Of a stretch of DNA of 64,000 nucleotides, positions 29,801 to 38,865 are shown piece after piece. Position numbers and translations under genes: made by a program. The notes beneath the pieces are model-generated. The model saw only the letters and a list, made by a program, of their open reading frames with translations. It was not told the DNA's origin and made no database searches. Position 1 is the stretch's first letter, and the number at the start of each line of letters is the position of its first letter. Source of the DNA: Gemmatimonadota bacterium (GTDB lineage Bacteria; Gemmatimonadota; Gemmatimonadetes; Gemmatimonadales; GWC2-71-9); assembly GCA_016713785.1 (NCBI GenBank), contig JADJOM010000001.1, positions 1-64,000 on the forward strand, in the 5' to 3' direction.

Positions 29801-31870
29801 GGCCCGGCTGAGCGCACCGAGGGTGTCCCAGACGTACCGGGCCTGGCCCCAGCGCGTGAGCCAGGAGCGCGTCCAGTTGCCCCGGGGGTCGCGCATCTCG
29901 ACCCAGGGCCCCGTGCTGTCGAGCGGCACCACGGTGCCGGCCCCGCGCCTGAGGACCGCCGTATAGGTGATCTGCGGCAGGACCAGCGCCCCGGTCTCGT
30001 CCGGCACCCGGGGGAGCCGCACGGCGCCCGGCCGCCAGAGGAAAGCCGGCGGCGCTGGAATCGTAGACCACCTGGGTGGAGTCGCCGAGCATCCCCTCGC
30101 GGATGCCGAGGAGCTGGGTCTTGGTGGCGGCGTCCCGGACGGCGTAGCGGTAGATGGTGCGGTAGGGCGCGCCGCCGATGGAGTCGCGGGTGAGCTGGTT
30201 GGTGGCCGCGTCGATGATGATGGCGTGGGTCCGCGGCACCCCGGTGCCGTGCAGCGTGGTGAAGGTGCTCAGCTTGCCGCTGGCGTAGCCCAGCAGGATG
30301 CGCTTGTCGAGCGGGTCGCGAGCTCCAGCAGGGAGTCGGTGGTGCCGCCGTACAGCAGGGTGTCGCGGTTGCCGTTCTGGTCGGCCCGCTTGACCAGCCG
30401 CCCCTGGGCATCGAACACCAGCTTGGCCAGGCTGCCGCGCGGGGCGAGTTCCCAGGTGGTGCCCACCTTCTTGAGCACGCTGAAGTTGCCGGGAGGCGGC
30501 AGGTAGAGGCTGTCGCCGTTGCCGCGGAAGACGGTCACCGCCCCGTCGGCGCCGACCAGCAGGCGGTCCTCGCCGGCCGCCACCAGGCGGAGGGCGCCGG
30601 CGGGCCACCAGCCGGCTCCGTAGCGGGTGGTGCGGCGGTCCACGAGGGCCACCTCCACCGAGTCGGTGGCCGACACCACCGCACCGCCCCCCGCGGGCAC
30701 CACCCGGGCTTCGATCTTGAGCCACTTGCGCATCGGGGTGGCGAAACTCGAGGTCCGGAAATCCGCGGTGATGACGCCGCGGCACTTCCGGACCGCGCCG
30801 GTGAGACAGCCGGGGCTGGTGTAGCGGACCGAGTCCTTGAAGGCCGCGCCGTCCCACGCCAGCAGGGTGAGCACGCTGGGATCGGCGGCGAGCCAGGGCA
30901 GCTCCACGTCCACGGGGATGGTGACGCGGGGCCAGGCCTGTCGGGTGGAGTAGACCAGGCCGGCGGAGCGGGCCTGGCCCATCGAGAAGTAGGGCACGGT
31001 GCCGAAGCCGGTCTCGACCTCGACGCCGCTCACGCCGAGCCCGGGCCCGAAGGGGGCGCCGAAGGCGGCGGCCAGGCTGCCGGTGGGCACGCCGCTGAAG
31101 CCGAGCAGCGGCTTGCTGTCGTTGGCGAGCTTCACGATGCGCCGTTCCTCGGTGCAGACGCCGCCGGTGGTGCAGTGCGTCACGGTGGCGCGAGCGGAAT
31201 CCCCGGGATTCTGCAGCGCGAGGCTGTCCTCGACCTCCCACTCGATGAGGCCCCGGTTCCGGCGCGCATCATTCGTGACCGTGACCACCGGACCGGCGGG
31301 CAGGCGCTGCCAGGTCATGCCGATCGTGGCGCTGTCGGTGGCGTACCCCGGGCTGAGCAGGAACCGGGCGAGCAGCGCCGGCTGGTGGCGCCGCACGGTG
31401 ACGACGGCATCGTTCTGGGTGCCTCCCGGCGTGACCATGGCGATCATGCTGGACTGGACGCGGACCCCGTAGTAGCCGGCGTCGGTGGCCGGTCCGCTCG
31501 CGGTCAGCGTGATCGTGTTGCCGGAGAGCGCGAGGTTCCCGGTCTGGTAGTAGACGTGGACGGTGATGGCCTCGTCGGGCGCGAGGGTCTCGGAAGTGCT
31601 GTCGAGGAAGCACCCGGTGACCTGGCCGGTGTAGCTGCAGGCCAGCGTGTAGGTGCTGGTCAGGGTCCGGGTATTGAGCACGGTGAAGTCGGCCCGGAAC
31701 CAGGCGGCGTGGGCCGTTGCGATGAGCGTGCCGCCATCCGGCGTGACGATGACGGTACCTGGGACGGCAGGCGCCGGAACGAGGGCACGGCGGAACGACG
31801 GTACGAGGCCGGGCGTCAGGAACGCGAGGAGGAGCAGGAGGACGGACAGCCAGCTGAGGCGGAGGCGCAC
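26823..31870 (-). CDS. RhsD: full-length Sec-exported Rhs/YD-repeat protein with JAMM-like tip
   Basis: About 1,680 codons with eight or more frame changes (near 30320, 30030, 29765, 29040, 28870, 28650, 28370, 27130). GTG 31870 has GGAG seven bases upstream. Signal peptide (LSVLLLLLAFLTPGL), beta-rich ectodomain, module GVEVETGFGTVPYFSM shared with RhsA, YD repeats, core end RARYYSPELRRWTQEDPIGY, linker GLAESFRPFTLDPTASSMLD, then a tip with VESGGWCTATSCTVT and LGWHSHPNVGWPAVGADYS. The tip matches that of cassette B. It is the acceptor gene to which the B, C, E and F cassettes correspond. Frameshifts may be sequencing errors. Confidence 0.85.
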
Positions 31871-32031
31871 CGGGAGGCTCCGGAGTGGGGATGCCTCCTT
31901 GCTATGTCATGGGGCGTGCCATTGGCGCCTGGTCCCAAGATGTTTGCATGGCGCCACTTGGCTCGCGCGCCGCCAGTTTGTCGCTGCGACAACGCGCCGC
32001 CGTGCGACAAATGGTGCGACACGGTGCGACT
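31871..32031 (-). promoter_or_regulatory. Shared rhs upstream region, RhsD copy
   Basis: Palindrome TGTCGCTGCGACA (31979-31991) and GTGCGACA/T repeats at 32002-32009, 32014-32021 and 32024-32031. The sigma54-like TGGCACGCCCCATGA is at 31921-31907 on the minus strand. Spacing is the same as upstream of RhsA, and the palindrome centre base differs (T versus A) while both arms are preserved. Confidence 0.5.
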
Positions 32032-32135
32032 AGTTCAGTCCTGCACCACCCGCGGGGTTCACCGGGGGCTGGATGCCCCGGCGCTTGAGGCGACGGTACA
32101 ATGTGGCCCGGTGCACCCCGAGCAGCACCACCCGT
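32030..32135 (-). pseudogene. 3' remnant of NtrC-type regulator, RhsD copy
   Basis: Encodes LLGVHRATLYRRLKRRGIQP, a tail of about ten residues and TAG at 32032-32030, one substitution away from the RhsA-side remnant (LKRLG versus LKRRG). IS110-derived DNA follows from about 32170. Confidence 0.65.
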
Positions 32136-32169
32136 GGCGGTGGTCCTCCCATTCCTATCGGCGCTGTTC

Positions 32170-32735
32170 GCGGTGGGGAAGGTCAAGCGGGGCTCCGCCT
32201 GCTGTACAGCGTGGCCCGGGATCGTCGGATGTTCACCGTCGAGCCGCCGGTGTGGCGGGACCGGTCGGCGCGGGCGACGGCTACGGCCTGAATCGGCCCT
32301 GAAAGACGGCTGGCCGGCTGGGGCGGAGGAGCCATGACTCTCTTGAAGGAGCCTCCGGGCTCGCTTCCCATCGTACAGGCTCTCCCCTGGTCGAGGGTCC
32401 GCTCGAGTCTCCAACAATGGGGTGTCGAGGGACGCCCGCGGGAGCGGGCCACGCCTCCGAGTGGTGCTAGGATCGGGCTACGCGGTGCCCGTCAGCCGGC
32501 AGTCGCTCTTTGACAATCGTGGTACCCTGCTCCATCGTGTGCCCGGGCCCACCGGGGATCCGCGTTGTGAGCCGAGGCGGGCCTCAGTGCGGCCTCCGAC
32601 AAAACACCTGATCGCGGGCTGGTCCACCTCCCACTCGTCCGGGGCGCCTACCGGCGCTGATCCGATAACCCACGCGACGGGCGCCTAGCGCGCCGCGTCC
32701 GACGTGACACGCGATCGCGCTGGGAGCATCGCAGA
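32170..32735 (+). mobile_element. IS110 3'-end remnant with transposase C-terminus
   Basis: At 32189-32291 it encodes the last residues of an IS110 transposase (GLRLLYSVARDRRMFTVEPP ... ATATA, stop TGA 32289), followed by the conserved non-coding block (32431-32735) with the hairpin CCCGCGGGAGCGGG and GCTCTTTGACAATCG. It is diverged from copies 1 and 2. It abuts the NtrC remnant on the left and an immunity gene on the right. Confidence 0.7.
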
Positions 32736-32773
32736 GCGGGAGACTGGGTGGCGGCGGGTCCCCCTGGCGCTGC

Positions 32774-33337
32774 TCACGAATGAACGACAGCCGCCGGGCT
32801 GAACCCGCCCCTCTCGAAGCGCGCGAGCAGGTCACTGTAGGTCACCTTGTCACGAGCCACCACCTCAATCTGGCCGTGGTGAGATAGGAAGGCGTAAAAC
32901 GCCCCGATGACGGGAACGTAGAATGCGTCCCATTGGAACAGGAGCGCGACAGCTAGCGCCGCGTGGGCTTCGATAAACTCGGATCGGTGGAATACGTGTG
33001 CCGGTGATGTTCGTACCGGGCCCGCACCCTGCGCCGATTGTCGCAATGAGTTCAGAAGTAGATGGCCAACGCGCTCTGTGGTCTCGCTCCAAATATCCCA
33101 ATCCTGAAGCCAGAGAAGGCCGCCTTGGAACGCGGTTTCATCGTCCCCCGGAACCGCCGTCATGGCCAGCGCGTAGCCCAACCCGACGACTTCGGTCGCC
33201 GAACCGGCTACTGCAAGGCGAAGCCGATAGGACTCGCCTCCGGGAAACCCGATGCGTGTGCTGGGAAGCTCGTTGACAGGCTGAAGCCCACGCTCGGCAC
33301 ACCAGCGGATCGCCTGTTCGTCGGAAAGGAGTTCCAT
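32774..33337 (-). CDS. Cytoplasmic immunity-like protein for the WDPEGHWDV tip
   Basis: 187 residues, no signal peptide, starting ten bases after the tip's stop. ALLFQWDAFYVPVIGAFYAF and FLSHHGQIEVVARDKVTYSD are typical of a widespread small immunity-like family encoded after Rhs tips. Lower GC than the neighbouring IS DNA. Confidence 0.6.
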   Translation of the reverse strand: MELLSDEQAIRWCAERGLQPVNELPSTRIGFPGGESYRLRLAVAGSATEVVGLGYALAMTAVPGDDETAFQGGLLWLQDWDIWSETTERVGHLLLNSLRQSAQGAGPVRTSPAHVFHRSEFIEAHAALAVALLFQWDAFYVPVIGAFYAFLSHHGQIEVVARDKVTYSDLLARFERGGFSPAAVVHS

Positions 33338-33348
33338 TTCGGTTCCTA

Positions 33349-33812
33349 TCAGGGTGCAGGTATTGCGTTAGTCGCGGGGACGGCGATTCTCAGGAGAGTC
33401 CGGACAATCAAGTAGGCAGTCGCGGCTGCACCGACTGCGTCTACCTGATTCTTCGTGGGCCACTGCTGCGGGCCGTAGATCGGTGTACCATCGTGATCGC
33501 CGATTTCGGTGCCGTCCGGGTTGAAGCGCCGGGTGTTATTCCGCCCGCCCATGCCCTTGACGTCCCAGTGTCCCTCAGGGTCCCAGCTTGCACTGGGCTG
33601 TTCGCCTTTCTCGCTCGGGACCGGTGTCTTCGGTCCCCACTTCGTCCGCTTCCCCGAACCCGCTTTCACTTCCCAGGAGTTCGGCTTGCCATCCTTCCCG
33701 TCCGGTACCGGGATCGGAGGTCCGCCAGCCGGCTCGGGACATGGAACGGTATTACCGTTGGCATCCTTACAAGGAGTGAGACCAAACGGATCGGTATAGG
33801 CTAGACATCTAT
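33349..33812 (-). CDS. Orphan Rhs tip (WDPEGHWDV-type) without core
   Basis: Begins in LAYTDPFGLTPCKDANGNTV (about 33808), immediately beside IS110 element 3. It continues with a proline-rich linker and a toxin-like domain: SWDPEGHWDVKGMGGRNNTR, RRFNPDGTEIGDHDGTPIYG. This pattern is a common polymorphic-toxin C-terminus; the activity is not known to me. A short hydrophobic tail follows. One frameshift near 33665 is likely. No start codon. Confidence 0.7.
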
Positions 33813-33849
33813 TCCCGCTTGACGCCTCCCTGAGGCCCGCGCTGTCTTC

Positions 33850-33883
33850 GGTGGCTCCTCCGCCCCCTCACCCCGGAGCCACC
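33850..33883 (+). promoter_or_regulatory. Leader hairpin before IS110 element 3 transposase
   Basis: GGTGGCTCC (33850-33858) pairs with GGAGCCACC (33875-33883) and includes the GGAG ribosome site of ATG 33886. It is a compensated equivalent of the hairpins before 10645 and 36622. Confidence 0.5.
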
Positions 33884-33885
33884 CC

Positions 33886-35139
33886 ATGACCCCCGATGAG
33901 AAGCAGGCCTACGCCCGCCAGTTCCCCGTGCATGTCGGGGTCGACACTGCCAAGCAGTTCCACGTCCTGGTGGCCCAGGGCCCTGACGGACGCCGCTCCA
34001 AGCCCTTCAAGGTAATTGTCTGCCGGGCCGGCTTCGCGGCCACCCACGCGCACCTGCAGGACCTCTTCCCGGGGCTCACCCCCGCCCAGATGCTGGTCGG
34101 CTTGGAGTTCGCCGGCCACCACGGCTTCACCTTCGCCCGGTTCCTGGCTGACCGGGGCTACCCCCGTGGTCAATGTGCTCCCGGCCCACACCAATCGGTC
34201 CAAGGAGCTGGAGGACAACAGCCCCTTGAAGACCGACGCCAAGGATGCCGCCCAGATCGCCAAGCTGGTCGGGATGGGCATCTTCGTCCGCTTCCCGTTC
34301 CTGACGACGCCCTACGTCGAGCTCCGGCTCCTGTCCGTCCAGCGGCACCGGCTCACCGTCGAAGCCACCCGGTTCAGGAACCGGCTGCAGGGTGTCCTCG
34401 ATCTGGCGTGGCCCGAGTTCCTCGGGCAGTTCAGCGGGCTCCACAAGCGGACCCCGCTCGCGATCCTGGCGCGCTGGCCATTGCCGCAGGAGTTCGCCGC
34501 CGCCACACCCCAGGCCGTCTGGCGGCACATCCACGCCGCGTCCCGGGGTCACGTCTCCAAGGAGCGGGTGGCGACGCTGATCGCTTCGGCGAAGGAGACC
34601 ATCGCGCTGACCCAGGCCACGCCGGAGCGGCGGCTGGAGATCACCAAGCTCCTCGCTCGCTGGGCGCTGGTCCGGGAGCAACTGGCCGTGGTCGAGGCCC
34701 GGATCGTCGCGCTCGTGGACCAGTGCCCCGAAGCCCGGGTGCTGCTCTCGGTCCCCGAGATCAGCGCCGCCTGTGCCGCCACGATCGTGGCCGAGCTGGG
34801 CACCCCGGCCGACTTCCAGCACCCGCGCCAGGTCCTCAAGCTCGCCGGGATGAATCTCACCGGCCGCCAGAGCGGCCAGACCGAGGCCGCCGGCGCCAGT
34901 CCAAGCGGGGCCGGCCGATGCTCCGGCGGCAGCTCTTCCTGCTGGCCGGCCGCTGGTGCCAGCCCCGGGGCCTGTACCGGCCCGAGTACGAGGCGATGCG
35001 GGCCCGGGGCATCCCGGGGACCAAGGCCGTGTGCGCTCTGGCCCGGAAGCTGGTGCCGCTGCTGCTCCGGATCATGCAGACCGGGGAGCCGTTCGACGAG
35101 GGCCGTTGGCGTGGGAATCGCCACCAAGTGGCCGCGTAG
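33886..35139 (+). CDS. IS110-family transposase, element 3 (two frameshifts)
   Basis: HVGVDTAKQFHVLVAQG (first D), GLEFAGHHGFTFARFLADRG (E), then after a frame change near 34165 LKTDAKDAAQIAKLVGMGIF. The Tnp20 part has SVPEISAACAATIVAELGTP and GMNLTGRQSG; after another change near 34895 it ends RRQLFLLAGRW...NRHQVAA. About 418 codons, roughly 40% similar by eye to copies 1 and 2. Confidence 0.8.
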   Translation: MTPDEKQAYARQFPVHVGVDTAKQFHVLVAQGPDGRRSKPFKVIVCRAGFAATHAHLQDLFPGLTPAQMLVGLEFAGHHGFTFARFLADRGYPRGQCAPGPHQSVQGAGGQQPLEDRRQGCRPDRQAGRDGHLRPLPVPDDALRRAPAPVRPAAPAHRRSHPVQEPAAGCPRSGVARVPRAVQRAPQADPARDPGALAIAAGVRRRHTPGRLAAHPRRVPGSRLQGAGGDADRFGEGDHRADPGHAGAAAGDHQAPRSLGAGPGATGRGRGPDRRARGPVPRSPGAALGPRDQRRLCRHDRGRAGHPGRLPAPAPGPQARRDESHRPPERPDRGRRRQSKRGRPMLRRQLFLLAGRWCQPRGLYRPEYEAMRARGIPGTKAVCALARKLVPLLLRIMQTGEPFDEGRWRGNRHQVAA

Positions 35140-35690
35140 CGGCGCCATGCCCTCGCGTCGTTGCCGTTGAGCCGAGCGTGGAGCGAGCGGCTTCCGACCG
35201 CCCTTGAGCCTTGCGCCCCGAGCGCCCCCTCAAGCCTGGTCCTGACGCGCTCGCTCGGACCCGAATCGCCCATGAAGATGTGACGGCCCCCGAGGCCCGA
35301 CGAGCTGTGAGTGTCGCGCGACGGTCCCACCGCACGCAGCAGGACGGCGCTCTTTGACAATCGACGGACCCGTGTGCAGCTTGGGGGCAGCGGTGGTGGG
35401 GTGACCTCCGCGTGCCCCCGCTGATGGAGCAGAGGACCGCTCGCATCCGACCATGGGGCCGGCCCGGCGCAAGCCGGTGTCCGCCGGTCTTCAGGACCCT
35501 TGGGGCTCCCACCACCCCTCTTTCGTTCGCGGCGAGGCCCGCCATGCGCACCGGCCCCAAAGGCCCTTAACCAGCCCGGGCCCGCCGCCCCTGCACTCAC
35601 TCGGCGAGCACGCGACGCTAGACTCGGCCGCCCGGCCAGGGCGAGGCCCGACAACCCGGAGGTGCTCCTGGAGGTCGAACGGTCCACTAT

Positions 35691-36020
35691 TCAGGCGCGA
35701 GTACGTCTGCCGTCTGGGCCCCGGACGATCGCCACCAGGAAGCCGACCAAGCACCAATTCAGCGGCAGGCTCAATAGCGAGACCGCCAGGGTCGACATGA
35801 TGTACTTGGGCCCTACGGCTTCGATTGCGGCGAGGAGTCGGTCGAGTCCGAAGCTCACCGGGAAGCCGAGCACGTACGCAGTAACGGTGATGGCATCGTA
35901 GGCGCCCTCGTGGGCACTCGGGGAGGAACGGGTCCACCCCAAGAAGAGGCTGAGGAGGAGCACCCCAGCGGTGGCTCCAGCGAGTGCTCCGCGGAACCCT
36001 GCTTTCCCCGGCGAATACAT
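35691..36020 (-). CDS. Small membrane protein, candidate immunity
   Basis: 109 residues with three or four hydrophobic segments (LAGATAGVLLLSLFLGW, AITVTAYVLGFPVSFGL, MSTLAVSLLSLPLNWCLVGF). It directly follows the orphan tip at 36051. A membrane-embedded partner suggests the tip acts at or near the membrane. No family assigned. Confidence 0.6.
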   Translation of the reverse strand: MYSPGKAGFRGALAGATAGVLLLSLFLGWTRSSPSAHEGAYDAITVTAYVLGFPVSFGLDRLLAAIEAVGPKYIMSTLAVSLLSLPLNWCLVGFLVAIVRGPDGRRTRA

Positions 36021-36050
36021 GTCGACCTCTCGCGCTCGGAGTAGACCTAG

Positions 36051-36520
36051 TGGCGGACTGAGCAGTTGCCCCAGTCATCAGCCCGACCCCACCACAAAGA
36101 CCAGGCGCGACCCCTGTCCGTCCGGAGAGCGCCCCAGCGGGCACTTGCCCGCCGCTGCTCGTGACTACGTCGTACACATAGCGATTCGAGTTGGATCCTC
36201 CAAAGGGGCTGTACCTCGCCCCGTTTCTCTCGACCGCGATGGTGGACGCATTGCTCAACACGGCGTTATCGTACTGCTGAGAGGTCATGCCGTCTGGGGC
36301 CTCCGAAACGACCCAGCTCCCGGCATACCTTGCCACTTGATCAGCTGGGGCAGTACCGATGACGTTTCGTCCACCCACGTTGAGAAGCTCGAATGTCTTG
36401 TCAACTTTCTCATTGTGCACACGCACCGCGCAGTGCTGTGCTGCTCCCTCAAGCCCCTCGACAGATCGGCATCCGATCTCAACGGTATCGGCCTTCAATC
36501 CAAAAGGATCCGTGAACGTG
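36051..36520 (-). CDS. Orphan Rhs tip with SNSNRYVYDVV domain, no core
   Basis: Begins VTFTDPFGLKADTVEIGC beside IS110 copy 2. The tip contains CAVRVHNEKVDKTFELLNVG, WVVSEAPDGMTSQQYDNAVL, SNSNRYVYDVVTSSGGQVPA and CGGVG. The N-rich SNSNRYVYDV plus glycine-rich C-terminus is a repeated Rhs tip layout that looks enzyme-like, possibly papain-like, but I cannot name it. One frame change near 36090 leads to a stop at about 36051. Confidence 0.6.
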
Positions 36521-36621
36521 ACACCCCTATTGCCCGATGGGGGTGGAGGGTGACCACCAGCTCCTAGCCCGCCGGCCCCGGCCGGCGCACCCTCGGAGCA
36601 CCCCTAACCCGGAGTGCTCCC

Positions 36622-37889
36622 ATGATCTCCTTCCCCGGCGCGAGCGCGCCCAGACGGCCGCCGCCGTGGTCGGCGTCGATGCCGGCAAGTTCTCTCACAC
36701 CTTGGTCGTCCGGCCCAAGGGCCAGGCAGACTGCAAGCCGTTCAGCTTTCCCACCACCCGCCAGGGGTTTGAGGCGGCGGTGGCGTTCCTCAGCCAGCAA
36801 GCCCCCAGTGCCACGCCTTCCACGATCCTCGTCGGGATCGAGTTCGCCGGCAATTACGGCTTCACCTTCGCCCACTTCCTGGCCCAGCTCGGCGTTCCCG
36901 TGGTGAGCGTGCTGCCCGCCCACACCAAGCGCTGGAAGGACGTCGCCCATAACCAGCCCTTGAAGACTGACGCCAAGGACGCCGGCACCATCACCGATCT
37001 CCTCGCGCAGGGGCATTTCGTCCGCTTCCCCTTCCTGGCCCCGGCCTACGCCGATCTCCGCTACCTGGTGGCGGCGCGGGAGCGGCTGTCGCTGCTCCGC
37101 CGCGGGGCGATGACCCAGCTGCGGAGCCTCTTGCAGGTCGTGTTCCCGGAGTTCGAGGCGATCTTTCCGCTGCTCACGAAGAAGACGCCCTTCGCCATCC
37201 TCCGGGCGTTCCCGACACCGGAGGATCTCCTCAAGGCCCCGAAAGCCAAGGTACTCCGGGTGCTGCACTCGGCCAGTCGCGGCCATCTGGGCGCCGAAAC
37301 CTACGAGCGGCTGATCGTCGCTGCGAAGGCCACCTTGGGGTTGCCCGGAGCGCAGGGTCGGCTGCGTCAGGAGATCGGCCTGGTCCTCGAGCGGCTGGCG
37401 CTCTTCGAGACTCAGATCAAGAGCCTGGAGACGGCGATGGTCGACGCCCTGCAAGGGGTGCCCGAGACGCCCTACCTCCTGAGCATCCCCAAGGTCGCCC
37501 CGGTTACCGCGGCCGTCTTCCTCGGCTCGATCGGCGATCCCCGGGCCTACGAGTCGAGCGGCCAGATCCTCCGGGTGGCCGGGCTCTCCTTGATCGAGCG
37601 CTCCAGCGGGATACTCCGCGGCACCAAGCGGATCTCCAAGCGGGGCCGGCCGCTGCTCCGCCAAGCGGCGTACATGTTCGCGGTCCGGAGTATCACCAAG
37701 GACGGCCTGTTCCGGGCCGAGTACGAGGCGCTGTGCCAGCGCAATGGCGGCCAGAAGATGAAGGCCGTGGTGGCGGTGATGCGCTCGGGGCTTCGGCTCC
37801 TCTACAGCGTGGCGCGCGACCGGCGGGTCTTCACGGCCGAGCCGCCGGTGTGGCGTGAGCGGCCGGCGCGGCAAGCAGTCTCGGCCTGA
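36622..37889 (+). CDS. IS110-family DEDD transposase, copy 2
   Basis: Same protein as copy 1, here open from about residue 10 to the end: VVGVDAGKFSH, GIEFAGNYG, LKTDAKDA, LIERSSGILRGTKRISKRGR. A 2-bp GC insertion near 36645 (GAGCGCGCCC versus GAGCGCCC in copy 1) puts ATG 36622 out of frame with the body, whereas copy 1 is in frame there but shifted at 11391. Each copy corrects the other, giving a 411-residue consensus. Confidence 0.88.
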
Positions 37890-38016
37890 GTCGCTATGCT
37901 GGACGGCTGGCCGGCCGGGACGAAGGAGCCCTTGTTCGCTTGAGGCAGCCCATTGGGCTGGCCTCCCATTTTACACGGCTCCCCTGGCCGAGGGTCCGCT
38001 CGAGTCTCCGATAATG

Positions 38017-38323
38017 GGGTGTCGAGGGTCGCCCGCGTCAGCGGGCCACGCCTCCGAGTTGGGCTAGGATCGAGCTACGCGGGGCCCGTCAGCTGGCAGG
38101 CGCTCTTTGACAATCGACGTACTCGGCTTCATCGTGTGCCTCGGGCCCGGCGCGGATCCGTGTTGTGAGCCGAGGCGTGCTGCGGCGCGGCCTCCGGAGA
38201 AACACCTGATCGCGGGCGGGCTCACTTTCCACTCTGCCCGGGCAGCTACCCGGCGCGGATCCGACAATCCGAATGACGGGCGCCTCGCGCGCCGCGTCCC
38301 ACGTGACACGCGATCGCGCCGGG
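38017..38323 (+). ncRNA. Candidate IS110 bridge RNA region, copy 2
   Basis: Same block as 12040-12346. GGATCCGTGT at 38154-38163 shares GGATCCGTG with the Rhs core at this copy's left junction (36506-36514). Confidence 0.45.
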
Positions 38324-38373
38324 TGCGCCGTCACCCGGGTTCCTGCAGGGGCCTCGTGCTCGTCCGCGGCTGG

Positions 38374-38862
38374 TCAGGAGCGGCCTCCTGGCTGTTTGAT
38401 GCGCCAGGTGTCGTCGCCGGCGGCCTTGGGGCTCACCGTGATCTCTAGGCCATCGGCGCCGAGAATGAACCACGAGTACTCACGCAAGTCATCCGAGTCG
38501 CTGAAAACAACAAGCTGATAGCCATTTGACCAGTGAGTGACCATGTCCCATGCTGGCCCAGATATGCTAATAGCATCGAGCCGTACGCCTACGAGAGCAG
38601 CCAGCGAGGCGATCAGCTCACCGTCCGGCGAGCTGTCACTGTTCCAATCGCAGATTACCCTGTGAACTGTCTGGAGGCGCCAGGGACTACCAATCGTTAT
38701 CCTCCGCCATCCCTGTAGGTGCCCAGCCGACGCGTCATCGACGTGCCTCATGTCACCAATGTCGATCACGATTGTCGAACCAATTGGGTTGCTGACGGCG
38801 GTGCACGGCTGGCCAACTAGCCCCTGAAGGGCTGCGGAGAGTGCCTCGCGGGTGTTCAGCAT
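38374..38862 (-). CDS. Cytoplasmic immunity-like protein, second copy
   Basis: Identical in translation to the protein at 12398-12886 and in the same position three bases after the Rhs tip stop. Part of the 2.85-kb duplicated block. Confidence 0.6.
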   Translation of the reverse strand: MLNTREALSAALQGLVGQPCTAVSNPIGSTIVIDIGDMRHVDDASAGHLQGWRRITIGSPWRLQTVHRVICDWNSDSSPDGELIASLAALVGVRLDAISISGPAWDMVTHWSNGYQLVVFSDSDDLREYSWFILGADGLEITVSPKAAGDDTWRIKQPGGRS

Positions 38863-38865
38863 TTC

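Larger units (their letters stand above)
33816..35500 (+). mobile_element. IS110-family element 3 (divergent subtype)
   Basis: The left end abuts Rhs core DNA (GGATCGGTATAGGCT, 33795-33809). The transposase lies at 33886-35139, followed by about 360 bases of non-coding DNA that keeps only the box GGCGCTCTTTGACAATCGACGG (35345-35366) in common with copies 1 and 2. The right end is a guess. 35500-35690 holds no gene. Confidence 0.65.
36523..38323 (+). mobile_element. IS110-family element, copy 2
   Basis: Almost identical to copy 1. The left end joins Rhs core DNA GGATCCGTGAACGTGAC. The region upstream of the gene is 19 bases longer than in copy 1 (GGCGCACCCTCGG stretch). The match between the two copies continues beyond the right end through the partner gene and the type-3 Rhs tip (to about 39351). 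Confidence 0.75.

Noticed and set aside
30000..31870. PAAR or T6SS-type N-terminus on the Rhs proteins
   Set aside because: Both full-length proteins begin with a Sec signal peptide and beta-rich ectodomain; no PAAR motif or VgrG/Hcp gene is in the window.
36537..36640. Upstream extension of IS110 copy 2 reading frame as the true N-terminus
   Set aside because: It results from a 2-bp insertion; copy 1 shows the native ATG and leader hairpin in frame.
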